38,722 nt of DNA from CAZPBO01 sp964584815 (GTDB lineage Bacteria > Planctomycetota > SKW154), in the NCBI GenBank assembly GCA_964584815.1, contig CAZPBO010000016.1, positions 1 through 38,722 on the forward strand, written 5' to 3'. Shown in pieces: positions 23,629-31,421 of this stretch (position 1 is its first letter; each line of letters opens with the position of its first letter). The notes beneath the pieces were generated by a model that did not search any database, was not told the DNA's origin, and saw nothing but the letters and a program-made list of their open reading frames with translations. The translations under genes were made by a program, and so were the position numbers.

Positions 23629-23657
23629 ATAATAGGGGGTTCGGCTCGGTTCTGCAA
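23629..23657 (-). promoter_or_regulatory. Predicted sigma-70-type promoter of the long minus-strand run
   Basis: On the minus strand TTGCAG (23652-23657) is followed after 17 bases by TATTAT (23629-23634), five of six matches to the -10 consensus. The predicted start near 23622 gives a leader of about 20 nt to the ATG at 23602. This is the only clear promoter seen ahead of the 21-gene run. Confidence 0.5.
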
Positions 23658-23680
23658 CGCACAATCCTGTTATATATAAG
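23652..23680 (+). promoter_or_regulatory. Weak predicted promoter for the panE operon
   Basis: CTGCAA (23652-23657), 17 bases, then TATAAG (23675-23680) within an AT-rich TATATATAA tract. The -35 hexamer is the same six base pairs as the opposing promoter's -35 read on the other strand. The leader to the ATG at 23752 would be about 65 nt. The -35 match is poor. Confidence 0.32.
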
Positions 23681-23751
23681 TTGCCTTTTTCGGCTTGCAG
23701 ATGTCTTTGCCATCCTGAAAATAAACTCAACTTGCTCTTGGAGGGTTACCT

Positions 23752-24708
23752 ATGCGGGTTGCGGTTGTTGGAGCAGGTCCGATAGGTGGCATTTTGAGTG
23801 CTCATCTCATCCGCGCGGGGAATGAGGTTGTGGTTGTGGACATAATAGATGAGATACTGCGTCGCGCCACAGAAGTCGGTCTTAAAGTGACAGGTCCTGC
23901 CGCGGGCAAGACCTGGGGGGATTTCTCCGTCAAACCTGCCGGTGCCGTCAAACACATCCGCGATGCAGGCAACCCCGAAGCCGTCTTTGTCTGCGTTAAA
24001 ACCACCGCGCAGAACGCCGTCGCAGAGACCCTCAAAGGCAGCATTCCAGACGACACAATCGTTGTGTCGTTTCAGAACGGCATAGACCCTGAAGATGTTC
24101 TGGCGGATGTTGTGGGACGGCAACGGACGCTACGGGTTGTGGTCAACTATGCCGGCAACGCCACCGATTTCTGCACATACAGAATGAACTGGTTCAACCC
24201 TCCCAACCATATAGGTGCGCTGGTTGATGAGGGGCGCCCCAATGCCGAGCGCATATGCCAACTCTTGAGCGAGGCGCGTCTTACAACCGATGTGGTGGAC
24301 GACATAAAGAAGTTCGCCTTTGAAAAGACGGCGCTCAATGCGACACTGTGCCCCATATGTGCGCTGACAGGGATGACGATGGGTGAGGCGATGGCGGACC
24401 CCGACACACGCAAACTGGTTGTTGAGATACTGAAAGAGGCGCGGGCGGTAGGCGAAAAGCAGGGCTGGACTTTTGAGAACAGTCTTGATGACTGGATGCG
24501 CTACCTTGAGGCAGGTGGTCCGCACAAACCGTCACTGGCGGTGGATATGGATGCGGGGCGTCCTACAGAAATCTACTATATGAACGGCAAGATATGTGAG
24601 CACGGCAGGCGTTTGGGCGTTCCGACCCCCTACAACGACGCGATGTTCTGGACGGTTCTGGGCAAGGAGCGCAAGGTAAGAGGGCGACTTGTAGGGGGTG
24701 GGAAATAA
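23752..24708 (+). CDS. panE: 2-dehydropantoate 2-reductase (ketopantoate reductase)
   Basis: Reduces ketopantoate to pantoate with NADPH, a step in pantothenate and coenzyme A synthesis. The 318-residue protein begins with the Rossmann motif VVGAGPIGGILSAHL and VVVVDI. It contains KTTAQN and SFQNGI, the catalytic-lysine helix FEKTALNATLCPICALTG, and the C-terminal PSLAVDMDAGRPTEIYYMNG and GRRLGVPTPYN, all family hallmarks. TTGGAGGGTTACCT precedes the ATG. It is divergent from the 21-gene run that encodes CoaX of the same pathway. The related possibility of another ketopantoate-reductase-family dehydrogenase acting on a different 2-oxoacid cannot be excluded. Confidence 0.88.
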   Translation: MRVAVVGAGPIGGILSAHLIRAGNEVVVVDIIDEILRRATEVGLKVTGPAAGKTWGDFSVKPAGAVKHIRDAGNPEAVFVCVKTTAQNAVAETLKGSIPDDTIVVSFQNGIDPEDVLADVVGRQRTLRVVVNYAGNATDFCTYRMNWFNPPNHIGALVDEGRPNAERICQLLSEARLTTDVVDDIKKFAFEKTALNATLCPICALTGMTMGEAMADPDTRKLVVEILKEARAVGEKQGWTFENSLDDWMRYLEAGGPHKPSLAVDMDAGRPTEIYYMNGKICEHGRRLGVPTPYNDAMFWTVLGKERKVRGRLVGGGK

Positions 24709-25415
24709 TGGGGGAGTTGCGCAGAGTTGTGACGGGTGGTGGTGTGGAGGTTGCATATGAGTTATGGGGGGCGGGGCAGGGCGCGCCTGTGGTTCTGTTT
24801 GGGCACGGTCTTTACAGCGACAGGAAAACCTCATCCAAGAGTGAGGCGTTTTGTGAGATGGCGCATCGTATGGGTTGGGCGTTCTGCGCGCTTGATTTCT
24901 ACGGGCGCGGCGACACAGGCGGTGATTTCGCAAAAACAGGTGCCACAAAATGTGTGGAGTGCCTTGAGGCGGTGATTTCGGCGCTGTCTGGAGCGGCTGA
25001 TGTTGACGGCAACCGTGTCGCACTTGTTGGGTCATCGTTTGGCGGTCTGGCGTCGCTTCTTTACGCGGCGCGCCACCCAAATGCTATCAAAGCACTTGTG
25101 TTGATTGCACCTGCACTCAACCTCTGCAGCAACCCTGATGTTGCGCAAATCCTGCCCGGTTTTGATGCGGAGTTCTACGCCGACTTGGCGGCGCAGAAAC
25201 CTTTTGAGGAAGCAGCATCTGTTGCTGCTCCCACACTCATAATTCAGGGCGACGCCGATGATGTGGTGCCCAAAGAAGTAGCAAAACGCCTTGTCGGCAT
25301 TGTCCCCAAGGCGGAATTGCTTATGCTGCCCGGTGTGGGACACGCCCTGCCGCCGGGGCGCCCCAAAATCGTTATGGTGGAGGCGGTATGCAACTTCCTC
25401 AAACGCCATCTCTGA
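24708..25415 (+). CDS. Alpha/beta hydrolase
   Basis: A 235-residue cytoplasmic alpha/beta-hydrolase. The nucleophile elbow GSSFGG places the Ser at 110, the acid is likely D185 in QGDADDVVP, and the His is H212 in LPGVGHALP. FGHGLYSDRKTSSKSE forms the oxyanion region, and RGDTGGDF a typical loop. The substrate is unknown; the fold covers esterases, thioesterases and peptidases. The start overlaps the panE stop by one base (TAATG), so the two are co-translated. Link to pantothenate metabolism is possible but not shown. Confidence 0.85.
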   Translation: MGELRRVVTGGGVEVAYELWGAGQGAPVVLFGHGLYSDRKTSSKSEAFCEMAHRMGWAFCALDFYGRGDTGGDFAKTGATKCVECLEAVISALSGAADVDGNRVALVGSSFGGLASLLYAARHPNAIKALVLIAPALNLCSNPDVAQILPGFDAEFYADLAAQKPFEEAASVAAPTLIIQGDADDVVPKEVAKRLVGIVPKAELLMLPGVGHALPPGRPKIVMVEAVCNFLKRHL

Positions 25416-25430
25416 TGGAGGACAAACGCG

Positions 25431-25700
25431 ATGGATTTTCCCGAAGAGGTGATTGCAACAACCAAAAAGGGTGAGCGGGAGGTGCGTTCCTTCATTGAGC
25501 AGGGAGAGTTTCTGCTATATGAGTATCTTGACCCCCGAACTGGCAGACCGACATCAAGCAAGAAGAAACTGGTTCTGAAAGGGGAGAAGCGGCGGGAGTT
25601 TTTCCTTATACCGATGAAGGACGGCAGAAAATTGCTTATTCCTGTTGAGGCTAAGGGGAAGGTGAAGGTGTGGCATAACGGTGATGTGGTGGAGTTCTGA
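25431..25700 (+). CDS. Small protein of unknown function
   Basis: An 89-residue, charged, mostly beta-strand protein (FLLYEYLDPRTG, KKLVLKGEKRREFFLIPMK, KLLIPVEAKGKVKVWHNG). It has no signal peptide or membrane segment and no recognised family. GGAGG eight to nine bases before the ATG and position 15 nt after the hydrolase gene support a real gene in this operon. Confidence 0.65.
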   Translation: MDFPEEVIATTKKGEREVRSFIEQGEFLLYEYLDPRTGRPTSSKKKLVLKGEKRREFFLIPMKDGRKLLIPVEAKGKVKVWHNGDVVEF

Positions 25701-25724
25701 AAATTTTTGAACGGAGTGGTGCGT

Positions 25725-25805
25725 ATGGGTAGAATTTGGTGGGTTTTAAGGGGAGAGAAGCAGTGGAGTTGCGTGACAGATGGGGTTCTCGGGCGTCGTT
25801 CATAA
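25725..25805 (+). CDS. Possible Trp-rich leader peptide before the symporter gene
   Basis: A 26-codon frame starting ATG, with ACGGAG eight bases upstream, in a different frame from the symporter and overlapping its first 43 nt. It holds three Trp codons, two adjacent (residues 5, 6 and 14). It could be a leader peptide that couples translation of the symporter to tryptophan supply, or chance. No attenuator hairpin was identified. Confidence 0.3.
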   Translation: MGRIWWVLRGEKQWSCVTDGVLGRRS

Positions 25806-27601
25806 TGGCGGCGATAGGTTCGGCGGTGGGTTTGGGGAACCTGTGGCGTTTTCCGTATGTGTGCTATGCCAACGGTGGCGGCGCTTTTCTTATCCCTTAC
25901 TTTATTGCGCTTATGACCGCAGGTATTCCGCTTATGATTCTTGAATACGGATTGGGCATCAGGATGCAAGGGTCTGCGCCCAAGTCGCTTGCCAAACTGA
26001 ATCGTAGATGGGAGTTTGTCGGCTGGTGGGCGCTTATTATTGGAATGATGATTTCTATGTATTATGTGATGATAATGGGCGTTTCGGGAGTGTATCTTGT
26101 GAACTCGTTCAGCGCGCAACTGCCGTGGGGAACCACAGCCGACAGCGCTGCCACTTTTTTCAACCAGCAGGTGCTCCAGAAGTCGGGTGGTCCGTTTCAA
26201 CTCGGCGGTATGGCGTGGGGTGTGCTTATCGCTGCGCTCATCACATGGCTTGTCATATTCCTCATCATATTCAAGGGCGTCAAGCAGGTTGGCAAAGTTG
26301 TGATGGTGACTGTGCCGCTGCCGTGGCTTATGATACTTGTGTTGATGGTGCGCGGTTTTACCCTTCCCGGCGCTGCTGAAGGACTTAACTTCTATCTTGC
26401 TCCTAACTGGGCGAAACTTCTTGAGCCGTCCACTTGGATGGCGGCATACGGGCAGATTTTCTTCTCCTTAAGTCTTGGTTTTGGGATTATGATTGCGTAT
26501 GCGTCATATATGTCGCGCACATCGGATGTGACCAACAACGCTTTCATAACCTCGTTTGCGAACTGCGCGACGAGTTATTTGGCTGGTTTTGCTGTATTTT
26601 CCATACTGGGCTATTTTGCGGTTGCGGCGAATCTGCCTGTGGAGCGTGTGGTGGGCGGCGGACCTGGTCTGGCGTTTGTGGTCTATCCTGCGGCATTGGC
26701 GAAGTTGGGTGATGTGGCGTCGTGGATGGCGCCGCTTTTCAGCGTCGTCTTCTTCGTTGCGCTTTTAACGCTTGGAATTGATAGCGCCTTCAGCATTGTT
26801 GAAGCGTTTGCGTCGGGTATTCAGGACAAGTTCGGATGGTCAAAGACCAAAACCGCGGCTGTGCTCTGCATAATCGGCACCGTAGGAACTCTTTGGTTCT
26901 GCACAAAGGCTGGTATCCACTGGCTTGACATCACAGACCACTGGGTCTCGGAGTCATACGGACTTGCCGTTATAGGGCTCCTTGAATGCCTGCTTGTCGG
27001 CTGGTTCTACAAACTGCACAAACTGCGGGAGGAGATAAACACCGTGTCGGAGGTGCGGCTCGGCAGATGGTGGGACTTCTTCGTCAAGTTCCTGACGCCT
27101 GCGATTCTGATAGTGATTCTGATACAGGTGACACTTGACAATGTGGCGCCACCACGCGCGCAGTTCGGACAAACCTGCCCCCACTGCGGCAAAACATATG
27201 TCTATGCCACCTATCCGCCAAAAGATGCCGCAAAACTTTTCCTAAGCCTGAAAGGAGATGTGAAAAAAGAGGTTGCCGCTGTGCTGAAGCGCAAAATTAA
27301 CAACCCCAACGCAGGCGATGCTGAAATCGTCGCCGCACTCAAACGCAACCCCAAACTCTTTGACTTAAGCCTTGTCAGGAAGGTGGCGGATGCCTCTATG
27401 AAGGAGTTCTGCCCGCACTGCAAGGCACAGGGCTACATTGCGCGTTTGCAGCGTTATGAGAGTTACCGCAACAAGAAATGCTTAGACTATCCGCCACTTG
27501 CGGTCTTCCTTGGCGGATGGTTGTGGGTGATAGCCGCGCCCCTCATCGGACTGCTCCTCGCCAGAATGTCAGGGCGCAAAGACTGGTTGGAGGCTTCCTA
27601 A
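25763..27601 (+). CDS. Neurotransmitter:sodium symporter (LeuT/MhsT family) with a zinc-ribbon-like insert
   Basis: Probable Na+-coupled amino acid transporter in the inner membrane, about 612 residues and 12 membrane segments. TM1 has the LeuT hallmark AIGSAVGLGNLWRFPY, then NGGGAFLIPY. TM6 and TM8 regions (FFSLSLGFGIMIAYASY, LLTLGIDSAFSIVEA) fit the sodium and substrate sites. Between the last two membrane segments lies a foreign hydrophilic stretch (about 465-560) with two C-P-H-C knuckles at about 472-475 and 550-553, which could bind one zinc. The GTG at 25763 follows AAGGGGAG and gives the family N terminus; an upstream TTG adds unrelated residues. It overlaps the next gene by one base. 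The substrate is unknown; tryptophan or other hydrophobic amino acids are typical. Confidence 0.92.
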   Translation: MELRDRWGSRASFIMAAIGSAVGLGNLWRFPYVCYANGGGAFLIPYFIALMTAGIPLMILEYGLGIRMQGSAPKSLAKLNRRWEFVGWWALIIGMMISMYYVMIMGVSGVYLVNSFSAQLPWGTTADSAATFFNQQVLQKSGGPFQLGGMAWGVLIAALITWLVIFLIIFKGVKQVGKVVMVTVPLPWLMILVLMVRGFTLPGAAEGLNFYLAPNWAKLLEPSTWMAAYGQIFFSLSLGFGIMIAYASYMSRTSDVTNNAFITSFANCATSYLAGFAVFSILGYFAVAANLPVERVVGGGPGLAFVVYPAALAKLGDVASWMAPLFSVVFFVALLTLGIDSAFSIVEAFASGIQDKFGWSKTKTAAVLCIIGTVGTLWFCTKAGIHWLDITDHWVSESYGLAVIGLLECLLVGWFYKLHKLREEINTVSEVRLGRWWDFFVKFLTPAILIVILIQVTLDNVAPPRAQFGQTCPHCGKTYVYATYPPKDAAKLFLSLKGDVKKEVAAVLKRKINNPNAGDAEIVAALKRNPKLFDLSLVRKVADASMKEFCPHCKAQGYIARLQRYESYRNKKCLDYPPLAVFLGGWLWVIAAPLIGLLLARMSGRKDWLEAS

Positions 27602-28131
27602 TGCGCTGGATGCTGATTCTCTGCCTTCTTCTGCCGACACTGCTTTCCGCACAGCAGGAACGGTGCAAAAATCTCCTTGAGGCGATAAATTCGCTGCGCA
27701 AAAAGGAAGGGAAACTTCCGCCGCTCCACTGGGACGACGCTCTGGCTCTGTGGAGCCCGAAAGAGACGACGGGAAAGAGAGTCTGGTATGTGATAAAGGA
27801 AGGAGAAAGGAGCCTAAGCGGACTTGTTGGCGATAGAGCGGCGACTCGGGGTGGACTTATTTGCGCTGAAGGCAAAACCATTGAGGCGGCTTTTTCGGCT
27901 TTAATAAGCAACGATGAGGTGCGTAAAAAGGTGCTGCTTGGGGCAAACTACCGTTGGCGCTATGTCCACATCTCCTTTAAGGATGGTGTTTTGAGGGTGC
28001 GTTTGGTGGGCGTGCAGGTGGTTGGTATGGGTGTTGGGGCGTGGGTTATGCTATTTGTCGGCGCGTTGCTCCTCTTCGGAGGTGTAGGGGTTTGTCTTGC
28101 AGTTGCTGGGAGGAGGAAGGATGTCGCCTAA
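27601..28131 (+). CDS. CAP/SCP-like exported protein with C-terminal membrane helix
   Basis: A 176-residue precursor. Residues 1-17 form a signal peptide (MRWMLILCLLLPTLLSA). LLEAINSLRKKEGKLPPLHW resembles the first helix of CAP (SCP/TAPS) domains, 'N..R...gl.pL.wd..L', and ALISNDEVRKKVLLGANYRW could be the later helix before the core strands. Typical catalytic-type His/Glu residues are not evident. About 143-165 is a membrane helix. The start overlaps the symporter stop by one base (TAATG). The CAP call is tentative. Confidence 0.5.
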   Translation: MRWMLILCLLLPTLLSAQQERCKNLLEAINSLRKKEGKLPPLHWDDALALWSPKETTGKRVWYVIKEGERSLSGLVGDRAATRGGLICAEGKTIEAAFSALISNDEVRKKVLLGANYRWRYVHISFKDGVLRVRLVGVQVVGMGVGAWVMLFVGALLLFGGVGVCLAVAGRRKDVA

Positions 28132-29239
28132 TGCATTGGAATTGCTGACTCCTGATGTTCGCAGGAAGTTTTTGGGAGATAGAGCATCAATTTGGGGGGC
28201 GGTGGCGTTCTTTGCGGGTGCCGTGGCGGTTTTGGTAGTGATAGTTTTCATCTCTCCTGCGGTGGACAACCCTGCCAGATATGAGGCGTTGCGCAAAAAA
28301 GGTCGTTTCGCCGAAGCCGAGATTGAGGGGATGAGCGCCGCCATAACGGAAGGCTCAAGCCGCAGCAGATATTGGCATCATTCTCGTGGAAGGGTTATTT
28401 CCTACAGGGTTTACTACCATTTCAGTGTTGGCGGGAAGACCTACCGCGGCACACACTATGTCTCCGCCAGTGATGTGCGCACCTCGGGGATGAGGGAAGG
28501 AGCGAAATTTTTGGCGCTTTATGACCCCAAAGACCCCGACAACAGTGTCCTCACAACTATGCCGGCATCGGTTCTTAAAGGGTTGGAGGAGACAGGACAG
28601 ACGGTGGAGTCTCTGCGGGAGAATGTTTACATTCCGCGGGGAGGTGTGCCGTCTTGGGTGCTTCTTTTGCTGTATTTTCTGTTTGTGGCGGCGCTTGGCG
28701 GTGGCGGATACTGGATATGGAGGCGCATAAAAGCGGGACGGATTTTCAGTAGTCCTGTTGCCGTTCCAGCGCTCCTTACCGACCGTGAGGTTGTCACAAC
28801 CAGAACACGCACATCAGGCGGATACTACAGGGAGCGCTTGAGCGGTTATAAGATGCGTGTAAGGTTTGTGAGCCACGCGGGGGCATCGCTTGAGTTGAGT
28901 TGCCACACAAAGAGGCGTGGTGAGGCGGCGGCGTTGCGTGTCGGCTCTGTCGTCACCGTCATCTATGAGGAGGCGCGTCCCAGAAACTTCTTCATATATG
29001 AACTTTACGGCGACAGGGTCGTGGAGTGGAACGAGGAGGAACTTCGGGCAAAGATGGGCGGGCTTTACGACCTTCATAAAAAGCGGCAGCAAGAAGAAGC
29101 GGCATCCATTGAGCCGGGGCGTTATGGTCTTGGACATCTCCCTAAGCAGGAAAAACCCTTTATCAGTGAAGAACTACCACCAGATATACCGCCTGACGAT
29201 GACGATTACATCAACCCCGATGATATTGACGACGAATAG
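28121..29239 (+). CDS. DUF3592-like membrane protein
   Basis: A 372-residue membrane protein. There are two membrane segments, at about 25-48 and 182-204. Between them is a beta-rich domain (ITEGSSRSRYWHH, ISYRVYYHFSVGGKTYRG, LALYDPKDPDNSVL) that fits DUF3592, where 'V.Y.y.v.g..y.g' and 'Y.P..P..s.l' are typical. A second similar beta domain follows (MRVRFVSHAGASLE, VGSVVTVIYEEARPRNFFIY). The C terminus is very acidic (PPDDDDY, PDDIDDE). GGGAGGAGGAAGG precedes the ATG at 28121, which is preferred over an upstream TTG. It overlaps the CAP-like gene by 11 nt and converges with the M28 peptidase gene. Confidence 0.65.
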   Translation: MSPNALELLTPDVRRKFLGDRASIWGAVAFFAGAVAVLVVIVFISPAVDNPARYEALRKKGRFAEAEIEGMSAAITEGSSRSRYWHHSRGRVISYRVYYHFSVGGKTYRGTHYVSASDVRTSGMREGAKFLALYDPKDPDNSVLTTMPASVLKGLEETGQTVESLRENVYIPRGGVPSWVLLLLYFLFVAALGGGGYWIWRRIKAGRIFSSPVAVPALLTDREVVTTRTRTSGGYYRERLSGYKMRVRFVSHAGASLELSCHTKRRGEAAALRVGSVVTVIYEEARPRNFFIYELYGDRVVEWNEEELRAKMGGLYDLHKKRQQEEAASIEPGRYGLGHLPKQEKPFISEELPPDIPPDDDDYINPDDIDDE

Positions 29240-29241
29240 CG

Positions 29242-30978
29242 TCAGCGAATCGGCAGTTTCGGACCCTTTTTGCTCTGTTTCTTGCGACGGGGCAGGGTTA
29301 TTTTGAGTTTTTTGCGCTCTGTGTTGCGCAACACGGTCAGCGATATGCGGTGCTTTTTGTCTGCCGCTTTGAGCGCCTTTTCAAACTCTTCAAAGGTGCG
29401 GCAGGGTTTTGAGTCCGCGGCGACCACGATATCGCCGCTTCTGACCCCCGCCTCGCCGGCTGGCGAATGACGCAGCACCTTCCTTACAAACAACCCGTCT
29501 TTGCGCTCCTCCAAAAACATCCCCAGGTGGGGCAGACCGTCCCGCCGCCGCGGCGTCAAAACACCATCATAATTTGCCAGCGCTCCCACAAACCGCCGTG
29601 CCGCCTTTATCACCTTCCACAGATTCTCGTAATCTATTTTGTCGGCTGTGTCACGCGGGGTGTGGTAGTCGGGGTTGATGGAGCAGTATATGAAGACGGC
29701 GGGGATGTTTTCCCGCAGGAAGGAGGCTTGGTCGGAGCGGTATCCGGCAGATGGTGTGCAGCGGGCGGTGAGGTTTTCCTGACGCGCGGCGTCCTTCGCG
29801 AGACGCTCCGTCAGAGGATATGCCGCCCCGCCAAAAAAGCATATCGTGCCCCACATCCCACGACCTACCATATCAAAATTCACCATCATCGCCACGGCGT
29901 CCTTGTTAACAGGCATATGCTCCACGAAATAGCGCGAACCGATAAATCCCAACTCCTCACCCGTGAAGCAGACAAACAGGAGGGAGCGTTTCGGCGGGTT
30001 GTCCGCGCAGAAAAGATGCGCCAGTGCCATCACAGTGACGGTGCCGGAGGCGTTGTCATCAGCACCGTAGAAGATAGTGTTGCCGCGTTTGCCGAGATGG
30101 TCGTAATGGGCGCCCACCACAACGAACCGTTCTTTAAGGTCGTTATCGCTGCCCTCAAGAATTCCCGCGATGTTGTCGGCGTATTTTGTCTTTTCCACAA
30201 GCGGAACCAACAGTTTTATGCGTGTCGCAGCGCAGATGAAGGAGGAAGGTTTTAAGGTAGTGTCAATTTTGCGCGCCAACTCGGCAGGCGCCTTCCCCAG
30301 AATCCGCTTCGCAAGTGTTGGGGAGATGAGCAGAACAGGCGGCAGTTTTGAGGGATGTGAGCGACGCACGGCAGGTGGGGCAAAACGCGCTTTTGCCGCT
30401 TTGTCATCCTTTATCAAGCCCGATACGATAAGAACTGCGCAAGCCCCGTGTCTGCCCGCCACACTCACCTTATGGGTTAGATACAGATGCTTTGCGGAAC
30501 GCCCCTGAAAAGGGTTTTTTCTGCTTCGCCATCTTGGTGCTCCCCGCAGAACCACAACCACTTTTCCCTTCACATTAATTCCCGCATAGTCATCGTATCC
30601 TAACTCCGGCGCACTTATGCCGTAGCCGCAGAACGCAACTTCTGCTTCCACCTCACCGCCGCCACCCAGAACCGTTACCCCCCAGCCCTTCTTACAGGCG
30701 TTGCCGTTTATGAAAAGGGAGGGACGCTTTGCCAATTCAAGACGAACGACAGGAACACGCTGCCTGAAGGAGTTGCCAAAGGCGGGTTTGAGCCCCGCCT
30801 CTCTGAATCGTGCGATAATGTAGTCGGCAGCGCGCGCACCACCTTCGCTTGCCGTTCCCCTACCCTCCATCCTCGCAGACGCCAATTCGGTCAACCATCC
30901 CTTGACCTTCTCCTTTGTTACAGGCGCCGCGAGCACTTCAGACGCCACAAGAACGACAATTAAAGCAACCCTTCTCAT
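29242..30978 (-). CDS. Secreted M28 metallopeptidase with PA and PDZ domains
   Basis: A 578-residue exported zinc aminopeptidase. Residues 1-18 form a signal peptide. Residues about 100-255 resemble a PA domain (FCGYGISAPELGYDDYAG, VKGKVVVVLRG). Residues about 265-470 hold the M28 zinc site: H291/D293 in GAHYDHLG, D307 in GADDNASG, E341-E342 in TGEELG, D369 in NFDMVG and H439 in DYHTPRDT. Residues about 478-560 form a PDZ domain (EAGVRSGDIVVAADSKP). The PDZ may bind peptide C termini. All metal ligands are present, so it is probably active in the periplasm or outside. It is a single-gene unit. Confidence 0.93.
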   Translation of the reverse strand: MRRVALIVVLVASEVLAAPVTKEKVKGWLTELASARMEGRGTASEGGARAADYIIARFREAGLKPAFGNSFRQRVPVVRLELAKRPSLFINGNACKKGWGVTVLGGGGEVEAEVAFCGYGISAPELGYDDYAGINVKGKVVVVLRGAPRWRSRKNPFQGRSAKHLYLTHKVSVAGRHGACAVLIVSGLIKDDKAAKARFAPPAVRRSHPSKLPPVLLISPTLAKRILGKAPAELARKIDTTLKPSSFICAATRIKLLVPLVEKTKYADNIAGILEGSDNDLKERFVVVGAHYDHLGKRGNTIFYGADDNASGTVTVMALAHLFCADNPPKRSLLFVCFTGEELGFIGSRYFVEHMPVNKDAVAMMVNFDMVGRGMWGTICFFGGAAYPLTERLAKDAARQENLTARCTPSAGYRSDQASFLRENIPAVFIYCSINPDYHTPRDTADKIDYENLWKVIKAARRFVGALANYDGVLTPRRRDGLPHLGMFLEERKDGLFVRKVLRHSPAGEAGVRSGDIVVAADSKPCRTFEEFEKALKAADKKHRISLTVLRNTERKKLKITLPRRKKQSKKGPKLPIR

Positions 30979-31004
30979 AGTGCAGTCCCCAAACCCTCAT
31001 TGAG

Positions 31005-31033
31005 ATTATACGCGGCGCAGTCCCTAAACGCAG
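31005..31033 (-). promoter_or_regulatory. Predicted promoter of the M28 peptidase gene
   Basis: A perfect TATAAT on the minus strand (31005-31010), preceded after 17 bases by a poor -35, CTGCGT (31028-31033). The transcription start would lie near 30998, about 20 nt before the ATG at 30978. Confidence 0.45.
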
Positions 31034-31052
31034 CCCCACTTCATCCTTTTTC

Positions 31053-31081
31053 TTGCCTTTGGGTTTCCTTTCTTGTTTAAT
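31053..31081 (+). promoter_or_regulatory. Predicted promoter of the DUF350-like operon
   Basis: TTGCCT (31053-31058), 17 bases, then TTTAAT (31076-31081): four and five matches of six to the sigma-70 consensus. The start would be near 31088, about 23 nt before the ATG at 31111, whose ribosome binding site is GGAGGAGGGG. Confidence 0.5.
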
Positions 31082-31110
31082 CGTTTTTGTTGGCTTGGAG
31101 GAGGGGTTTG

Positions 31111-31389
31111 ATGTATGAGTTTCTCAATTTGCTTGCGCAGGTAAAGCAGGAATCGTGGTGGTGGCAGGTGTTGCAGTCGTACGCTGTGATGTTTGGGTGC
31201 GCGCTGGTTGGCGCCGTATCTTTCGGTATCGCCATCATCATTATGCTCAAGTTCTTCACCTGGGCGACAGTGGAGATTGACGAGTGGGAAGAGGTGAAAA
31301 AAGGTAATATGTCAATAGCGGTGATACTGGGGGCGGTGATAATAGGCGCCTCAATCGTGGTGTCGGTCTCCATCAAATCGTTGTGGTAG
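31111..31389 (+). CDS. DUF350-like small membrane protein
   Basis: A 92-residue protein with two hydrophobic segments (about 24-48 and 68-90). The segment EIDEWEEVKKGNMSIAVILG fits DUF350, in which 'E...GN.A.A...gg...g' before the last helix is diagnostic. The function of the family is unknown. GGAGGAGGGG precedes the ATG. The N-terminal part has three adjacent Trp residues at the membrane edge. It overlaps the upstream alternative start of the next gene. Confidence 0.68.
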   Translation: MYEFLNLLAQVKQESWWWQVLQSYAVMFGCALVGAVSFGIAIIIMLKFFTWATVEIDEWEEVKKGNMSIAVILGAVIIGASIVVSVSIKSLW

Positions 31390-31421
31390 AGGAAGGTTTA
31401 AGCAGGTATGGAGCAGGTGGT

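Noticed and set aside
25736..25762. TTG start for the symporter giving nine extra residues
   Set aside because: The GTG at 25763 has AAGGGGAG at the right distance and gives the family N terminus; the extra residues do not align.
29227..29244. Small inverted repeat TGACG/CGTCA at the convergent ends of the DUF3592-like and M28 genes
   Set aside because: It is a 5-bp stem with an 8-nt loop and no T-run on either side; too weak to call a bidirectional terminator.
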